A stretch of DNA of 64,000 nucleotides from Rhodovulum visakhapatnamense. Lineage in GTDB: Bacteria; Pseudomonadota; Alphaproteobacteria; Rhodobacterales; Rhodobacteraceae. The position numbers were made by a program, and so were the translations under genes. Below, one piece after another: positions 44,070 to 54,734 of the stretch. The notes below the pieces were generated by a model. It searched no databases. It was given only the letters and a program-made list of their open reading frames with translations, and was not told the DNA's origin. The DNA lies in the NCBI RefSeq assembly GCF_004365965.1, contig NZ_SOEB01000007.1, forward strand, positions 62,001 to 126,000, written 5' to 3'. How positions within the stretch are numbered: the stretch's first letter is position 1; every line of letters begins with the position of its first letter.

Positions 44070-45482
44070 TCAGCCCTGGGTGTCAGCCAGCCGGGCGAGC
44101 GTTTCGTCCCGGCCGATGACAAGCATCATGTCAAAGACGCTGGGCGTAACCGTCCGCCCGGCAAGTGCGGCGCGCAGGGGCGGGGCCAGTTTCCCGAGGG
44201 TCAGCCCATGGGCCTCTGCCACCCCGGTCACGGCCGCCTCAAGGGCGTCACGCGTCCAGCTAGCATTTTGCAGATGCGGCGTCAATTCTCCCAGTATACC
44301 ACGGGATACATCATCCAGCGATTTTGCCGCTTTCTGATCCGGCTCGAAGGGGCGTTCGCCTAGGATGAAATAAGCCTTTTCAACGAGTTGCGGGAAGGTT
44401 TTCGCGGATTGCTTGAGGAAGGGCAGGGCGCGGGCAAGACCGGCGATCTGTTCTTCCGTCAGGGACGGTGCGCCGGTTGCGGCCAGAAAAGCCTGAACTT
44501 CGTGCAGCAGCGCGGCATCCTCCGCCCCCGCGATATGCTGACCCGAGAGGTTTTCAAGCTTCTTGAAGTCGAGCCGTGCGGGCGAGCGGCCGATTCCTTC
44601 AAGGCTGAACCATTCCTTGGCCTGAGCGTCGTCGAAGAACTCGTCATCCCCGTGCGACCAGCCGAGCCGGGCCAGATAGTTGCGCATCGCGGCCGCCGGA
44701 TAGCCCATGGCCTGGTATTCCTCGACCCCCAGCGCGCCGTGGCGCTTCGACAGCTTCTTGCCATCGGGCCCGTGGATCAGCGGGATATGTGCCCAGACCG
44801 GCACCGGCCAGCCCATGGCGTGATAGATCTGCATCTGCCGGGCCGCGTTATTGAGGTGATCGTCGCCCCGGATCACATGGGTCACGCCCATGTCGTGATC
44901 GTCGACCACCACCGCCAGCATGTAGGTGGGCGTTCCGTCCGAGCGCAGCATCACCATATCGTCAAGCTGGTCGTTGCCGATCTTCACATCGCCCTGCACC
45001 TTGTCCCCGATCACCGTCACGCCCTCGCGCGGGGCTTTCAGCCGGATCACGAAAGGCGCATCGGGATGGGTCGCGGGATCGGCGTCGCGCCAGGGGCTCT
45101 GGAAAAGCGTCGAGCGGCCCTCGGCCCGCGCCGCCTCGCGGAAGGCCTCGATGTCCTCCTGCGTGGCAAAGCACTTATAAGCGGTGCCGTTGGCCAGCAT
45201 CGCGCGGGCCACCTCGGCATGGCGGGGCGCACGTTCGAACTGGCTGATCGCCTCGCCGTCCCAGTCGAGCCCGAGCCAGGTCAGCCCCTTCAGGATCGCG
45301 GCCGTCGCCTCGGGGGTCGAGCGGGCGCGGTCGGTATCCTCGATCCGCAGCAGGAACCGTCCGCCCCGGCCGCGCGCGAAAAGCCAGTTGAACAGCGCCG
45401 TGCGCGCGCCGCCGATATGCAGATACCCGGTCGGCGAGGGTGCGAAACGGGTAACGACAGGGCTGTCCGACATGTCGGTCAT
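44070..45482 (-). CDS. gltX: Glutamate-tRNA ligase
   Basis: 470 residues, class I synthetase. The HIGH-type motif is LHIGG at 21-25 and the KMSKS-type motif is KLSKRHG. Start 45482 gives [21 protein letters not shown] with AAGG upstream; an ATG at 45506 would add eight residues without a ribosome-binding site. It charges tRNA-Glu, feeding translation and the C5 tetrapyrrole route. Divergent from comEC across 77 nt. Confidence 0.95.
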   Translation of the reverse strand: MTDMSDSPVVTRFAPSPTGYLHIGGARTALFNWLFARGRGGRFLLRIEDTDRARSTPEATAAILKGLTWLGLDWDGEAISQFERAPRHAEVARAMLANGTAYKCFATQEDIEAFREAARAEGRSTLFQSPWRDADPATHPDAPFVIRLKAPREGVTVIGDKVQGDVKIGNDQLDDMVMLRSDGTPTYMLAVVVDDHDMGVTHVIRGDDHLNNAARQMQIYHAMGWPVPVWAHIPLIHGPDGKKLSKRHGALGVEEYQAMGYPAAAMRNYLARLGWSHGDDEFFDDAQAKEWFSLEGIGRSPARLDFKKLENLSGQHIAGAEDAALLHEVQAFLAATGAPSLTEEQIAGLARALPFLKQSAKTFPQLVEKAYFILGERPFEPDQKAAKSLDDVSRGILGELTPHLQNASWTRDALEAAVTGVAEAHGLTLGKLAPPLRAALAGRTVTPSVFDMMLVIGRDETLARLADTQG

Positions 45483-45559
45483 GAGCCTTAACCTTTTGTT
45501 CACCATGGTGGAGATAGCTTCTCTGTCTGTCTAGGAGATCGCTGCGGAGAGGACAAGCG

Positions 45560-47656
45560 GTGGGGCTTCTGCTGACGGAGGCGGTCGGGTCTGCGGGGAC
45601 GGCGCGAATGCCGGCCTTGGCGGTGTCGGCGGTGCTGGCGGCGGTCGAGGCCCGGCGCGGCCATCTCTTTCCCTGGACGCCGGTCTTCCTGTCGCTGGGC
45701 ATCGGGCTGTATTTCCTGCAGAAAACCGAGCCCCCGGTCTGGGCGCTCTGGGCCTGTGCCGGGGTGGCCGCCGCGCTGGCCTTGGCCGCGCGCCGCCTGC
45801 CCGAGCTGTGGGGGCCTCTCCTGATCGTGCTGGCGCTGGTGGCAGGCGGGGCGGCGCTGGCCGGCGCGCGGGCCCATCTGGTCGCGGCGCCCAAGCTCGA
45901 CCACCGCGTCTATGGCGCGCTCGAGGGCCGGGTGCTGGTGCTGGACCGGTCGATCTCGGACGCGCCGCGGATCACGCTCGATCAGGTCTGGATCGAGGGC
46001 GTGCGCCCCGACGAGACGCCCCGTCGGCTGCGTGTGGCGCTGCATGGCGCAGGCGGCGTGATGGCGCCGCCGCCCGGCGCCCGGATCGCGATGATGGCGC
46101 ATCTGTCGCCGCCGGGCGCGCCCGCCGAGCCAGGCGGTTTCGATTTCCGCCGCCATGCCTGGTTCCAGCAGATCGGCGCGGTGGGCTATGCCAACAGCCC
46201 GGCGGTGACGCTGAGCCCGCCCGAGGGCGGCGCGACGCTTCTGGTACACCGGATGCGGATGGCACTGTCGGACGCGCTGCGCGCGCGCATTCCGGGCGAT
46301 CAGGGCGCGTTCGCGGCGGCGATCCTGACCGGCGACCGCTCGGCGATGTCGCGCGACACGATCCAGGCCCTGCGCGACTCGAACCTCGCGCATCTTCTGG
46401 CAATCTCGGGGCTGCATATGGGTTTGCTGACCGGGGTTGTCTTCACCGCGCTGCGCTTTGCGCTGGCGCTCTGGCCGCGGCTGGCGCTGCGCCTGCCGAT
46501 CAAGAAGATCGCGGCGGCGGGGGCGCTGGCGGTCGGGGCGGTCTATCTGGCGCTCTCGGGCGGCAATGTCGCGACCGAGCGCGCCTTCATCATGGTCGCG
46601 GTCGTGCTTGGCGCGGTGATGGCCGACCGCCGGGCGCTGACGCTGCGCGCGGTGGCGCTGGCCGCGCTGATCGTGCTGGTCCTGACCCCCGAAAGCCTGA
46701 CCCAGGCCGGGTTCCAGATGTCCTTTGCCGCGACGACGGCGCTGATCGCGGTTTTTGTCGCGCTGCGCGACCGCCCCGCCGACCGCTGGCGCCCGCCCCG
46801 CTGGGCGCAAGGCGCGCTGGCGGTGGTGATCTCCTCGGCGGTGGCGGGGGCCGCGACCGCACCCTTCGGGGCCGCGCATTTCAACCAGGTCTCGCAATTC
46901 GGGCTGATCGCCAATCTGGCCTCGGTGCCGCTGATGGGGCTTCTGGTGATGCCCGCCGCGGTCGCCGCCGCCTGCCTGGCGCCCTTCGGGCTGGCGGTGC
47001 TGGGGCTCGAGCCGATGCGCTGGGGCATCGCCTGGATCCTCTGGGTGGCCGAGCGGGTCGCGGGGCTTGACGGCGCGGTCTGGCCGGTGCCCGCGCCGGG
47101 GCCTGCGGTGTTGCCGCTGATCGCGCTTGGGGCACTCTGGGTCATGCTCTGGACCGGGCGCGCGCGGGCGCTGGGGCTGGTGCCGATCCTCGCGGCCTTC
47201 GCGCTCTGGTCGGCGGTCGCGCGTCCGGCGCTGCTGATCGCCGACAGCGGCGGGCTGATGGGCGCGATGGGGCCCGAGGGGCGGGCGCTGTCGAAACCCT
47301 CGGGCGAGGGCTTCGTTGCGCTGAGCTGGCTGGAAAACGACGGCGACCGCGCCAATCAGGCCGCGGCCTTTGCCCGGCCGGGGCTTGGCGGCGCGCCCGG
47401 CGAACAGGAGGCCACGGTTGCGGGACGGCGGGTGACGCTGATCACCGGGCGCGGCTGGGCCGACCGGGTGGCCCCCGCCTGCGCGCGAGGCTGGGTGGTG
47501 GTGCCGCAATTCCTGGACGACGCGCCTGCGGGCTGCCGGGTCTTCGACCGCGCGGCGCTGGCCCGAACCGGGTCGCTGGCGCTGTTTCCCGGCGCGGACG
47601 GCCCGCGCGTTGTCACCGCCCGCGGCGCGGCGGGCGACCGGCTCTGGGCTCAGTAG
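45560..47656 (+). CDS. comEC: ComEC/Rec2 family DNA uptake channel
   Basis: 698 residues. A short N-terminal membrane region is followed by a DUF4131-type OB-fold segment ([20 protein letters not shown] near 180-200) and the Competence domain with [19 protein letters not shown] near 274-292 and many helices up to about 530. The C-terminal 150 residues are soluble but lack the metallo-beta-lactamase HXHXDH motif, as in many alphaproteobacterial versions. The protein moves single-stranded DNA into the cytoplasm; in R. capsulatus it is needed to receive GTA DNA. GTG start. Its end overlaps the lexA end by 7 nt (convergent). Confidence 0.9.
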   Translation: MGLLLTEAVGSAGTARMPALAVSAVLAAVEARRGHLFPWTPVFLSLGIGLYFLQKTEPPVWALWACAGVAAALALAARRLPELWGPLLIVLALVAGGAALAGARAHLVAAPKLDHRVYGALEGRVLVLDRSISDAPRITLDQVWIEGVRPDETPRRLRVALHGAGGVMAPPPGARIAMMAHLSPPGAPAEPGGFDFRRHAWFQQIGAVGYANSPAVTLSPPEGGATLLVHRMRMALSDALRARIPGDQGAFAAAILTGDRSAMSRDTIQALRDSNLAHLLAISGLHMGLLTGVVFTALRFALALWPRLALRLPIKKIAAAGALAVGAVYLALSGGNVATERAFIMVAVVLGAVMADRRALTLRAVALAALIVLVLTPESLTQAGFQMSFAATTALIAVFVALRDRPADRWRPPRWAQGALAVVISSAVAGAATAPFGAAHFNQVSQFGLIANLASVPLMGLLVMPAAVAAACLAPFGLAVLGLEPMRWGIAWILWVAERVAGLDGAVWPVPAPGPAVLPLIALGALWVMLWTGRARALGLVPILAAFALWSAVARPALLIADSGGLMGAMGPEGRALSKPSGEGFVALSWLENDGDRANQAAAFARPGLGGAPGEQEATVAGRRVTLITGRGWADRVAPACARGWVVVPQFLDDAPAGCRVFDRAALARTGSLALFPGADGPRVVTARGAAGDRLWAQ

Positions 47657-48342
47657 CTGCGGATCAGCCCGACCAGACGGCCCTGCACCTTGACCTGATC
47701 GGATCGCAGGATCCGGGTCTCGTAGGCCGGGTTCGCGGCCTCGAGCGCGATCATCTCGCCCTTGCGGCGGAACCGTTTCAGCGTCGCCTCATGGCCCTCG
47801 ACCAGCGCCACCACGATCTCGCCGTTCTCGGCCGTGGTCTGTTCTCGGATCACCACGACGTCGCCATCGTTGATCCCGGCCTCGATCATCGAGTCGCCCT
47901 TGACCTCAAGGGCGTAATGCCGCCCCCGGCCCGACAGCATCGAGCCTGGCACGGCCACGGTATGCGACACCTCGGAAATCGCCTCGATCGGCGTGCCCGC
48001 CGCGATCCGGCCCATCACCGGCAGTTCCAGCGCATGGACGGGCGTGACATCCATCGCGCCCGAGGGCGCGGGCGTCTCGGGCCGGTCGCCGTCGATGACC
48101 ACCGGGCGGAAGCCCCTGGCCTCCAGCGCCTCGGGCAGCTTGACGATCTCGATGGCACGGGCGCGATGGGCCAGACGTCGGATGAAGCCGCGTTCCTCCA
48201 GCGCCGTGATCAGCCGGTGAATGCCCGATTTGGACCGCAGATCCAGCGCTTCCTTCATCTCGTCGAAGGACGGCGGAACACCGTCGCGCTGCATCCTTTT
48301 ATGAATGAATTCAAGAAGGTCCAGTTGCTTGCGAGTCAGCAT
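47650..48342 (-). CDS. lexA: LexA repressor
   Basis: 230 residues. The N-terminal winged helix ([25 protein letters not shown], then [19 protein letters not shown]) binds DNA. The Ala-Gly self-cleavage site is in [12 protein letters not shown], the catalytic Ser in [13 protein letters not shown] and the Lys in [10 protein letters not shown]. Start 48342 is preferred to 48348 because the GGGGGG ribosome-binding site is then at proper spacing. The promoter contains its own operator, so it is autoregulated. LexA controls the SOS response and, in R. capsulatus, influences GTA production. Confidence 0.96.
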   Translation of the reverse strand: MLTRKQLDLLEFIHKRMQRDGVPPSFDEMKEALDLRSKSGIHRLITALEERGFIRRLAHRARAIEIVKLPEALEARGFRPVVIDGDRPETPAPSGAMDVTPVHALELPVMGRIAAGTPIEAISEVSHTVAVPGSMLSGRGRHYALEVKGDSMIEAGINDGDVVVIREQTTAENGEIVVALVEGHEATLKRFRRKGEMIALEAANPAYETRILRSDQVKVQGRLVGLIRSY

Positions 48343-48374
48343 GTTCATCCCCCCACAGGAAGCCGTTCTCTCCT

Positions 48375-48403
48375 GTTCTAGACATGTTCACGTTTTGTGT
48401 CAA
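48375..48403 (-). promoter_or_regulatory. lexA promoter with overlapping LexA box
   Basis: A GTTC-N7-GTTC operator (48375-48389) is the alphaproteobacterial LexA box. On the minus strand the -35 TTGACA (48398-48403) and -10 TAGAAC (48375-48380) are 17 nt apart, so bound LexA covers the -10 box and spacer. This is a textbook autorepression arrangement. Confidence 0.88.
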
Positions 48404-48410
48404 GCTTTAG

Positions 48411-49586
48411 TTACCGCAACGTCAAGTAGTCCGCCAAGGCCCCAGCGGGCTGTGGCCCGTCGCCCGCCGGACGGATCAGCAGCGCATCGGCCTCGGCCAG
48501 CACCGACAGCAGCCCGCTGTCCTGCCGTTCGAAGGGCAAGAGCCCGTCGGGTGTCAGGCGCGCGCGCAGGAAATGGGTGCGCGGTCCGTTGGCCTCAAGA
48601 TCTGTGGCCAGCGGCGCGCGCGCGGTCGGCAGCGGGGTCTTGGGCAGGCCCTGAAAGGCCCGAAGCGCAGGCCGCAGGAAGACATGGCCGCAGACCATGG
48701 CCGAGACCGAGTTGCCGGGCAGGCCGATCATCGCGGCCCCGCCCAGGCGGCCCGCCATCACCGGCTTTCCGGGTCGCATCGCCACCTTGTAGAAGGCCGG
48801 CGCCATCCCGAGATCGGCCGCAACCTTGCCGACGATGTCATGATCGCCGACCGAGGCGCCACCGATGGTCACGACCAGATCGGCGCCCTCGGCCAGGGCA
48901 AAGACGGTCTTCAACGAGACCTCGCTGTCGCGCGCGATGGGCAGCAGCCGGGCAAAGCCGCCCTCGGCCTCGATCAGCGCCTTCAGCCCGAAGCCGTTCG
49001 CGGCCACGATCTGGTCGGGGCCGGGGATCTCGCCCGGCATCACCAGCTCGTCGCCGGTCGCGATCAGCGCGACCTCGGGGCGGCGGTGAACGGGCAGGGC
49101 GGGCAGGTTCATCGCCGCCGCCAGCGCCAGATCGGCGGGACCCAGACGGCGCGGGGCGGCCAGCATGTCGCCTTGCCGGAAATCGCCGCCCGCCGCGCGG
49201 ATATTGGTGCCGTGATCGAAGCCCGCGCCCAGCACGATCCGGTCGCCCTCGCGGGTCACGTCTTCCTGAATGACGACGCGGTCGGCGCCCGCGGGCAGCG
49301 GCGCGCCGGTGAAGATCCGCACCGCCTGGCCCGGCGCCACCGTGCCCGGCCAGCCCTGACCGGCCGCGGCCTCGCCCTCGACGCGCAGGGCGGCGCCCGG
49401 GCGGGCGTCGTCTTCGCGGATCGCGTAGCCGTCCATGGCCGAGGCGGCGAAGGGCGGCTGGCTGCGGCGCGCCGCGACCGGGCGGGCCAGCACGCGGCCC
49501 GCGGCCTCGGCCAGGGGCACCTCCTCGACGGGCAGCGGCGCGATCAGGTCGAAGACATGGCCCAGCGCCGCGTCGACCGAGATCAT
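48411..49586 (-). CDS. moeA: Molybdopterin molybdenumtransferase
   Basis: 391 residues. MoeA inserts molybdate into adenylylated molybdopterin. Signatures are [14 protein letters not shown] near 44-57, the MPT-binding core [13 protein letters not shown] near 246-258 and [16 protein letters not shown] near 290-305. It overlaps moaC by 4 nt (ATGA) and is the last gene of the trpGDC-moaC-moeA operon. Confidence 0.94.
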   Translation of the reverse strand: MISVDAALGHVFDLIAPLPVEEVPLAEAAGRVLARPVAARRSQPPFAASAMDGYAIREDDARPGAALRVEGEAAAGQGWPGTVAPGQAVRIFTGAPLPAGADRVVIQEDVTREGDRIVLGAGFDHGTNIRAAGGDFRQGDMLAAPRRLGPADLALAAAMNLPALPVHRRPEVALIATGDELVMPGEIPGPDQIVAANGFGLKALIEAEGGFARLLPIARDSEVSLKTVFALAEGADLVVTIGGASVGDHDIVGKVAADLGMAPAFYKVAMRPGKPVMAGRLGGAAMIGLPGNSVSAMVCGHVFLRPALRAFQGLPKTPLPTARAPLATDLEANGPRTHFLRARLTPDGLLPFERQDSGLLSVLAEADALLIRPAGDGPQPAGALADYLTLR

Positions 49587-50062
49587 TCCGGGGCCTCATA
49601 GCGGCCCGACTTGCCGCCCTCTTTCAGCTTCAGCGTGATGCCGCCGATCTCCATGCCCTTCTCGGCGGCCTTGAGCATGTCATAGACCGTCAGCGCCGCG
49701 GTGCTGACAGCGGTCAGCGCCTCCATCTCGACCCCGGTGCGCCCGGCGGTCTTGACCGTCGCCTCGATCCGAAGGCCGGGAAGGGTGTCGTCGGGGGTCA
49801 GGTCGACCGCGACCCGGTTGATCGGCAGCGGGTGGCACAGCGGGATCAGATCGGAGGTTCGCTTGGCCCCCATGATGCCCGCCAGCCGCGCGACCCCGAT
49901 CACGTCGCCTTTCTTCGCGCTGCCCGCGACGACCAGCGCCAGGGTTTCGGGGGCCATCCGGACCCATCCCGTCGCCACCGCCAGCCGCGCCGTCTCGGGC
50001 TTGTCCGAGACATCGACCATATGGGCGCGGCCCTCGGCGTCGAAATGGGTCAGTTCGGGCAT
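49583..50062 (-). CDS. moaC: Cyclic pyranopterin monophosphate synthase
   Basis: 159 residues. It converts the MoaA product to cyclic pyranopterin monophosphate in molybdenum cofactor synthesis. It has [18 protein letters not shown] at the N-terminus, then [16 protein letters not shown], and a C-terminal [20 protein letters not shown] (in two parts). The ATG at 50062 overlaps the trpC stop by one base (TGATG). A TTG one codon upstream is less likely. Confidence 0.95.
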   Translation of the reverse strand: MPELTHFDAEGRAHMVDVSDKPETARLAVATGWVRMAPETLALVVAGSAKKGDVIGVARLAGIMGAKRTSDLIPLCHPLPINRVAVDLTPDDTLPGLRIEATVKTAGRTGVEMEALTAVSTAALTVYDMLKAAEKGMEIGGITLKLKEGGKSGRYEAPE

Positions 50063-50871
50063 CAATGCGCGCCCATCGCCGGGTTGGCCAGCAGCTTGCG
50101 GGTCGCGGCGGTGACATCGTCCTGGCGCATCAGGCTTTCGCCGATCAGGAAACTGCGGACCCCGTACATCGCCATCTGCGCCAGATCGGCCGGGGTGTTG
50201 AGCCCGGATTCGCTGACGATCTGGCGGCCTTCGGGCACCCGCTTGGCCAGCTGCCTGGTGGTGTCGAGGCTGGTTTCGAAGGATCTCAGGTTGCGGTTGT
50301 TGATGCCGATCAGCGGCGATTTCAGCTTGGCCGCGCGGTCAAGTTCGTCGGCGTCATGGACCTCGATCAGCGCATCCATCCCCCAGGAGGTCGCAGCCTC
50401 TTCCAGCTCGGCCGCCTGAGCGTCCGAGACGCTGGCCATGATGATCAGGATGCAGTCGGCGCCCAGCGCCCGGGCCTCGGCCACCTGATAGGTGTCGTAC
50501 AGGAAATCCTTGCGCAGCACCGGCAGCTTCACCGCCGCGCGGGCCTCGGTCAGATAGGGCTTGGCGCCCTGAAACGAGGGCGTGTCGGTCAGCACTGAAA
50601 GACAGGCCGCGCCGCCCGCCTCATAGGCGCGCGCCAGCGCGGGCGGGTCGAAATCGGGCCGGATCAGCCCCTTGGACGGGCTGGCCTTCTTGATTTCGGC
50701 AATCAGCCCGTAGCCCGTCAGCGCGGCCCGGTGCAGCGCCTCGGCAAAGCCGCGCACGGCCGGGGCGGCCCGTGCCGCCGCCTCGACATCCGCCAGCGGC
50801 CGCGTGGCCTTGTCGGCGGCGACCTCTTCCAGCTTGTAGGCCTTGATGCGGTCCAGGATGGTCTCGGTCAT
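50062..50871 (-). CDS. trpC: Indole-3-glycerol-phosphate synthase
   Basis: 269 residues, a TIM-barrel enzyme of tryptophan synthesis. Conserved blocks are [54 protein letters not shown] and [12 protein letters not shown]. It overlaps trpD by 4 nt and moaC by 1 nt. It is not fused with TrpF, which is absent from the window. Confidence 0.96.
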   Translation of the reverse strand: MTETILDRIKAYKLEEVAADKATRPLADVEAAARAAPAVRGFAEALHRAALTGYGLIAEIKKASPSKGLIRPDFDPPALARAYEAGGAACLSVLTDTPSFQGAKPYLTEARAAVKLPVLRKDFLYDTYQVAEARALGADCILIIMASVSDAQAAELEEAATSWGMDALIEVHDADELDRAAKLKSPLIGINNRNLRSFETSLDTTRQLAKRVPEGRQIVSESGLNTPADLAQMAMYGVRSFLIGESLMRQDDVTAATRKLLANPAMGAH

Positions 50872-51887
50872 GCGGCCTCCGATGTGATCCGGGCGAGGCC
50901 CTCGACCTTGCTTTTGGCCGCGCCGCTGTCGATGCTGTCCTGTGCCCGCTCGACGCCCTCGCGCAGCGTCGTGACCCGGCCCGCGACCACCAGAGCGGCG
51001 GCCGCGTTCAGCAGCACGGCGTCGCGATAGGCCGAGGCCTCGCCGTCGAGAAGCGCCGCGAAGGCGCGGGCGTTGTGATCGGGCGTGCCGCCGATGATGG
51101 CCTCGAAGGGATGGACCGGCAGGCCCGCCTCTTCGGGATGCAGCTCGCGCTCGGTGATGGTGCCTTCCTCCAGCATCGCGACATGGCTGATCCCGGCAAT
51201 CGACAGCTCGTCGGTGCCGTCGCCGCCATGCACCAGCCAGGCGACCTCGGTACCGAGCCGGTCGAGCGTCTCGGCCATGGGGCGCAAAAGCGCCTTCGAG
51301 AAGGCGCCGGTCAGCTGGCGGGTGACCCCGGCCGGGTTGGTCAGCGGCCCGAGGATGTTGAAGATCGTCCGGGTGCCCAGCTCGGCCCGGGTCGGGCCGA
51401 CATGGGCCATGGCCGGATGGTGCATCGGCGCCATCATGAAGCCGATGCCGACCTCCCTCAGCGCGGTCTCGACCACATCGGCGCCGACCATCACGTTGAT
51501 GCCCATATGGGTCATCGCATCCGCCGCGCCCGATTTCGACGACAGGTTCCGGTTGCCGTGCTTGGCGACGGGCACGCCCGCGCCCGCGACCACGAAGGCG
51601 GTCGCGGTCGAGATGTTCAGCGTGCCCTTGCCGTCGCCGCCGGTGCCGACAATGTCGATGGCCCCCTCGGGCGCGGTCACCTTGCGGCATTTCGAGCGCA
51701 TGACCTTGGCGGCGGCGGCATATTCGTCGACGGTTTCGCCGCGGGTGCGCAACGCCATCAGCAGACCGCCGATCTGGCTGGGCGTCGCCTCGCCCTCGAA
51801 CAGCGCCTCGAAAGCGGTCTCGGCCTCTTCCCGGGTCAGGGGGCGGTCGGCGGCAAGGCCGATCAGCGGTTTCAGCGCATCGCTCAT
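50868..51887 (-). CDS. trpD: Anthranilate phosphoribosyltransferase
   Basis: 339 residues. The phosphoribosyl-binding loop [17 protein letters not shown] lies near 79-95, with [15 protein letters not shown] and the Mg-binding HGGDGTDEL. It transfers phosphoribose to anthranilate. 4-nt overlaps on both sides (trpG, trpC) show tight coupling. Confidence 0.96.
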   Translation of the reverse strand: MSDALKPLIGLAADRPLTREEAETAFEALFEGEATPSQIGGLLMALRTRGETVDEYAAAAKVMRSKCRKVTAPEGAIDIVGTGGDGKGTLNISTATAFVVAGAGVPVAKHGNRNLSSKSGAADAMTHMGINVMVGADVVETALREVGIGFMMAPMHHPAMAHVGPTRAELGTRTIFNILGPLTNPAGVTRQLTGAFSKALLRPMAETLDRLGTEVAWLVHGGDGTDELSIAGISHVAMLEEGTITERELHPEEAGLPVHPFEAIIGGTPDHNARAFAALLDGEASAYRDAVLLNAAAALVVAGRVTTLREGVERAQDSIDSGAAKSKVEGLARITSEAA

Positions 51888-52465
51888 GCGGGTTCCTTCA
51901 CGGTGTCGAGGAACGTCTTCAGCAGGGCGTGGCCATGTTCCGAGGCGATGCTCTCGGGGTGGAACTGCACCCCGTGGATCGGCAGCTCGCGGTGGCGCAG
52001 CCCCATGATCGTTCCGTCTTCCAGCCAGGCATTGGCGATCAGGCAGTCGGGCAGGCTGGCGCGCTCGACGATCAGCGAATGATACCGGGTCGCCTGGAAG
52101 GGCGAGGGCAGGCCCGCGAAGACGCCCGACCCGTCATGTTCGATGCGGCCCTTCTTGCCGTGCACGATCTCGTCCGCGCGCACCACCTTGCCGCCGAAGG
52201 CCTCGCCGATGGTCTGGTGCCCGAGGCAGACGCCCATCAGCGGCGTGCCGGTCTCGGCCGCGGCGCGGGTCAGGGGCAGGCAGATCCCGGCCTGGGCCGG
52301 ATCGCAGGGGCCGGGCGACAAAAGGATCGCGGACGGCCGCAGCCCCATCGCCTCCTGCACGTTCAGGGCATCGTTGCGCACGACCTTGGTCTCGGCGCCG
52401 AGTTCCCCCAGATAGTGCACGAGATTATAGGTGAAACTGTCGTAATTGTCGATCAAGAGCAGCAT
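51884..52465 (-). CDS. trpG: Anthranilate synthase component II (glutamine amidotransferase)
   Basis: 193 residues, class I amidotransferase. The nucleophile Cys80 is in [15 protein letters not shown] and the His/Glu pair in QFHPES. It supplies ammonia to TrpE and may also serve p-aminobenzoate synthase. It is the first gene of trpGDC-moaC-moeA; trpE is not adjacent. I see no Trp-rich leader peptide before it. A TATAGC -10-like box lies about 50 nt upstream, without a clear -35 box. Confidence 0.95.
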   Translation of the reverse strand: MLLLIDNYDSFTYNLVHYLGELGAETKVVRNDALNVQEAMGLRPSAILLSPGPCDPAQAGICLPLTRAAAETGTPLMGVCLGHQTIGEAFGGKVVRADEIVHGKKGRIEHDGSGVFAGLPSPFQATRYHSLIVERASLPDCLIANAWLEDGTIMGLRHRELPIHGVQFHPESIASEHGHALLKTFLDTVKEPA

Positions 52466-52621
52466 GGTCAGCGCCTTCGCGAAAGGGGATGAACCGGGTC
52501 GCGGGTCGGGCTATACATGCTCAGAGCGACGCGCCCCGGTCAAGGGGCGGCGGCGGGGCAAAGGGTCCCGCATCGGACAGGGCGGCCCGGGCAGGCCGTC
52601 GCGAGGTCGGAGGTACGAGGC

Positions 52622-54304
52622 ATGGGCAGGGTTTTTTCCAGCGGCATTCGCGGCTTTCTCTGGGGTGCTGCGGCCAGCGGTCTGGGGCTGGCGGCACTGG
52701 AGGTTGCGGTGCCGCCGTCCGGGCCCGGCCCTGCTCCCGGTCCTGGTCCCGGCGCAGGGACCGCTTCGGTGCCAGCCCCCGCGAGAGATCCCGTGAGAGA
52801 CCCTGAGCCCGCTCCTGTGCCCACGCAGCCGGGCGAGGCGCCCGCCCCGCGGTTCTCGGCCATCCCCGAAAGCGGCGCGCCCGCCGCCCCCGAGCCCGAA
52901 ACCGCGCCTGCCGCGGTCGCGGCACCGGGGGCGCGTCCGGCCGCGCCGTCCGGGTCCGGGGGGCTGCCCGCCGCCGACCCGACCACCGATATCGACCTGC
53001 CGCCGGGGTCCGAATTCAACCGTCCCCGGCCCGAAACCGAGGCGACCCTGCCCGAGCGCGAAGAAACCCTGCGCGAGACCCCGGCGATGGGCGCCCCGGC
53101 CCCCGCCGCCGTCGCCGAGGCGCCGCTGCCCGACACCGCCCCCGCGGCGGCCCCCGCCCCGGTCTCTGCGATACCCGAGACGATGACCCCGCCCGAGGCC
53201 CCCGATGCGGCCGTCGACCTTGGGGCCGGGACCGACCTCGGCGCCGAAGAGCCTGCGCCCGCCGGTGCCGCCCTGCGCGGCCCGGCGGCGCCAGAACCGG
53301 CCGCGCCGCCCGACCCCGAGGCGCTGCCCGACGACCGGCCCGCAGCCGAGACCGCCCCCCGCGATGTGGGTCGCGATGACGACGAGGACGAGGAAGCCGC
53401 CGCGCCGCCCGGTGCCGGGAAGGCCGGCCCCCGGGTCTTGCCGCTGCCAAGCGTCGAGGATGCCACCGTGCCCGGAGACGCGCCGGCCGGGCTGACCCCG
53501 GTCGCTCCGCTGCCGACGCTCGGCACGGCGCCGGAAGAGGATGGCGCGGCCGCCGAGGATCCTTCCGACGAGGCTCCGGCCACCGTGCCGGGCGACCGGG
53601 CCGCCGCCCCGGCGCCGCTGGGTGCGCTGGCGCGGAATGCGGTGGCCTTCGATCCGCCGCCCGGTGCGCCGCTTCTGTCGCTGGTGCTGGTCGATATCGG
53701 CGCGGCCGGGCTCGACCGCCGGGCCTTGCTGACCTTCCCCTTTCCGGTGACCTTCGCGATCGACCCGGCGATGCCCGGTGCGGCAGAGGCGGCTGCCGAT
53801 TTCCACCGCGCGGGCTATGAGGTCGTGCTGCTGGCCAGCGGGCTGTCGGATCTGCCGCCCGCCGAGGCCGCCGCCCGGCTGAACCGCGCGCTTGGGCTGA
53901 TCGGCACCGGGATTGCGGTGCTCGACCCCGGCAAGGATGGGGTTCAGTCGAAGGGGTTTCAGGACGATCGCGTCCTGACCGATGCGGTTCTGGGCGTACT
54001 GGCCGAAACCGGTCACGGGATCGTCACGCGCGATGAGGGGCTGAACGCTGCGGCCCGCGCTGCCGACCGGGTGGGCGTGCCCAAGGCGACGGTCTTCCAG
54101 ACCCTCGATGCCGAGGGGCAGAACACCGAGACCATGCGCCGGATGCTGGACCTCGCGGTGTTCGAGGCGCGCCAGACCGGCCAGGCGGTGCTGGTCGGCC
54201 ACAGCCGCCCCGAGACCGTGACCGCGCTTTTCTCCTGGGCGCTGCAATCGGGGCGGGGCGAGGTGGCGCTGGCCCCGCTGTCGGCGGTGCTGCGCCTGCC
54301 CTGA
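52622..54304 (+). CDS. Divergent polysaccharide deacetylase family protein (YibQ-like)
   Basis: 560 residues. An N-terminal membrane anchor (about 8-27) is followed by some 310 residues of Pro/Ala/Glu-rich low-complexity linker. The C-terminal DPD domain (about 345-560) contains LSLVLVDIGAAGLD, FAIDPAMPGAAEAA, FQDDRVLTDAVL and GQAVLVGHSRPET. The family resembles carbohydrate deacetylases but activity is unproven; some members are envelope-associated. The start at 52622 follows GAGGTACGAGG. A yibQ gene is also reported in the trp region of Rhodobacter sphaeroides; here it is transcribed away from trpG. Confidence 0.83.
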   Translation: MGRVFSSGIRGFLWGAAASGLGLAALEVAVPPSGPGPAPGPGPGAGTASVPAPARDPVRDPEPAPVPTQPGEAPAPRFSAIPESGAPAAPEPETAPAAVAAPGARPAAPSGSGGLPAADPTTDIDLPPGSEFNRPRPETEATLPEREETLRETPAMGAPAPAAVAEAPLPDTAPAAAPAPVSAIPETMTPPEAPDAAVDLGAGTDLGAEEPAPAGAALRGPAAPEPAAPPDPEALPDDRPAAETAPRDVGRDDDEDEEAAAPPGAGKAGPRVLPLPSVEDATVPGDAPAGLTPVAPLPTLGTAPEEDGAAAEDPSDEAPATVPGDRAAAPAPLGALARNAVAFDPPPGAPLLSLVLVDIGAAGLDRRALLTFPFPVTFAIDPAMPGAAEAAADFHRAGYEVVLLASGLSDLPPAEAAARLNRALGLIGTGIAVLDPGKDGVQSKGFQDDRVLTDAVLGVLAETGHGIVTRDEGLNAAARAADRVGVPKATVFQTLDAEGQNTETMRRMLDLAVFEARQTGQAVLVGHSRPETVTALFSWALQSGRGEVALAPLSAVLRLP

Positions 54305-54311
54305 TCTCGGA

Positions 54312-54734
54312 TCAGGCCGCCGGGCGCCGCAACCGCGCAAGATAGCCCTGCCGCCGGGCCGCCGCGCGCCAGTCGGCCTCGGGCTGACGTCGGGCGCGAT
54401 CCGCGTCGATCTCGACCTCGTCGAAGCCGCAGGCCCGCGTCATTGGATATTGCTCGGGGATCAGTTGCCCGGCGGCACGCAGCCGCCCGGTAAAGCCCAT
54501 CCGCCGCAGCGTCCGCGCCAGCGTGAACCCGCGCCCGTCCGACACCGCCGGAAAGGCGATGCGGATGGCCTGGATCCGCGCCAGATCGGGACCCAGCGCG
54601 GCCGGGTCGGTCTCGGGGCCGAGATCGACCCGCTGCGCCCCGGGCGCCGCCACGAGATCGGCGAGGCCCAGATAGCGCTCGGCCGGATCGACGGGGCCGA
54701 AGCCCGCATCGGTGATCAGAACCCGGTCGCTCAT
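54312..54734 (-). CDS. DUF934 family protein of the sulfate-assimilation operon
   Basis: 140 residues. DUF934 proteins accompany cysH/cysI and are thought to help assimilatory sulfite or APS reduction; the mechanism is unknown. Typical segments are GPETDPAALGPDL, FPAVSDGRGFTLARTLR and GFTGRLRAAGQLIPEQ. The start at 54734 overlaps the cysH stop by 4 nt. Last gene of the operon. Confidence 0.88.
   Translation of the reverse strand: MSDRVLITDAGFGPVDPAERYLGLADLVAAPGAQRVDLGPETDPAALGPDLARIQAIRIAFPAVSDGRGFTLARTLRRMGFTGRLRAAGQLIPEQYPMTRACGFDEVEIDADRARRQPEADWRAAARRQGYLARLRRPAA

Noticed and set aside
52466-52621. Tryptophan leader peptide upstream of trpG
   Set aside because: No short frame with adjacent Trp codons and no terminator/antiterminator pair was found.
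52700-53650. Repetitive Pro/Ala-rich stretch taken as a possible DNA repeat array
   Set aside because: It is in frame coding low-complexity linker of the deacetylase-like protein, with no regular repeat unit.
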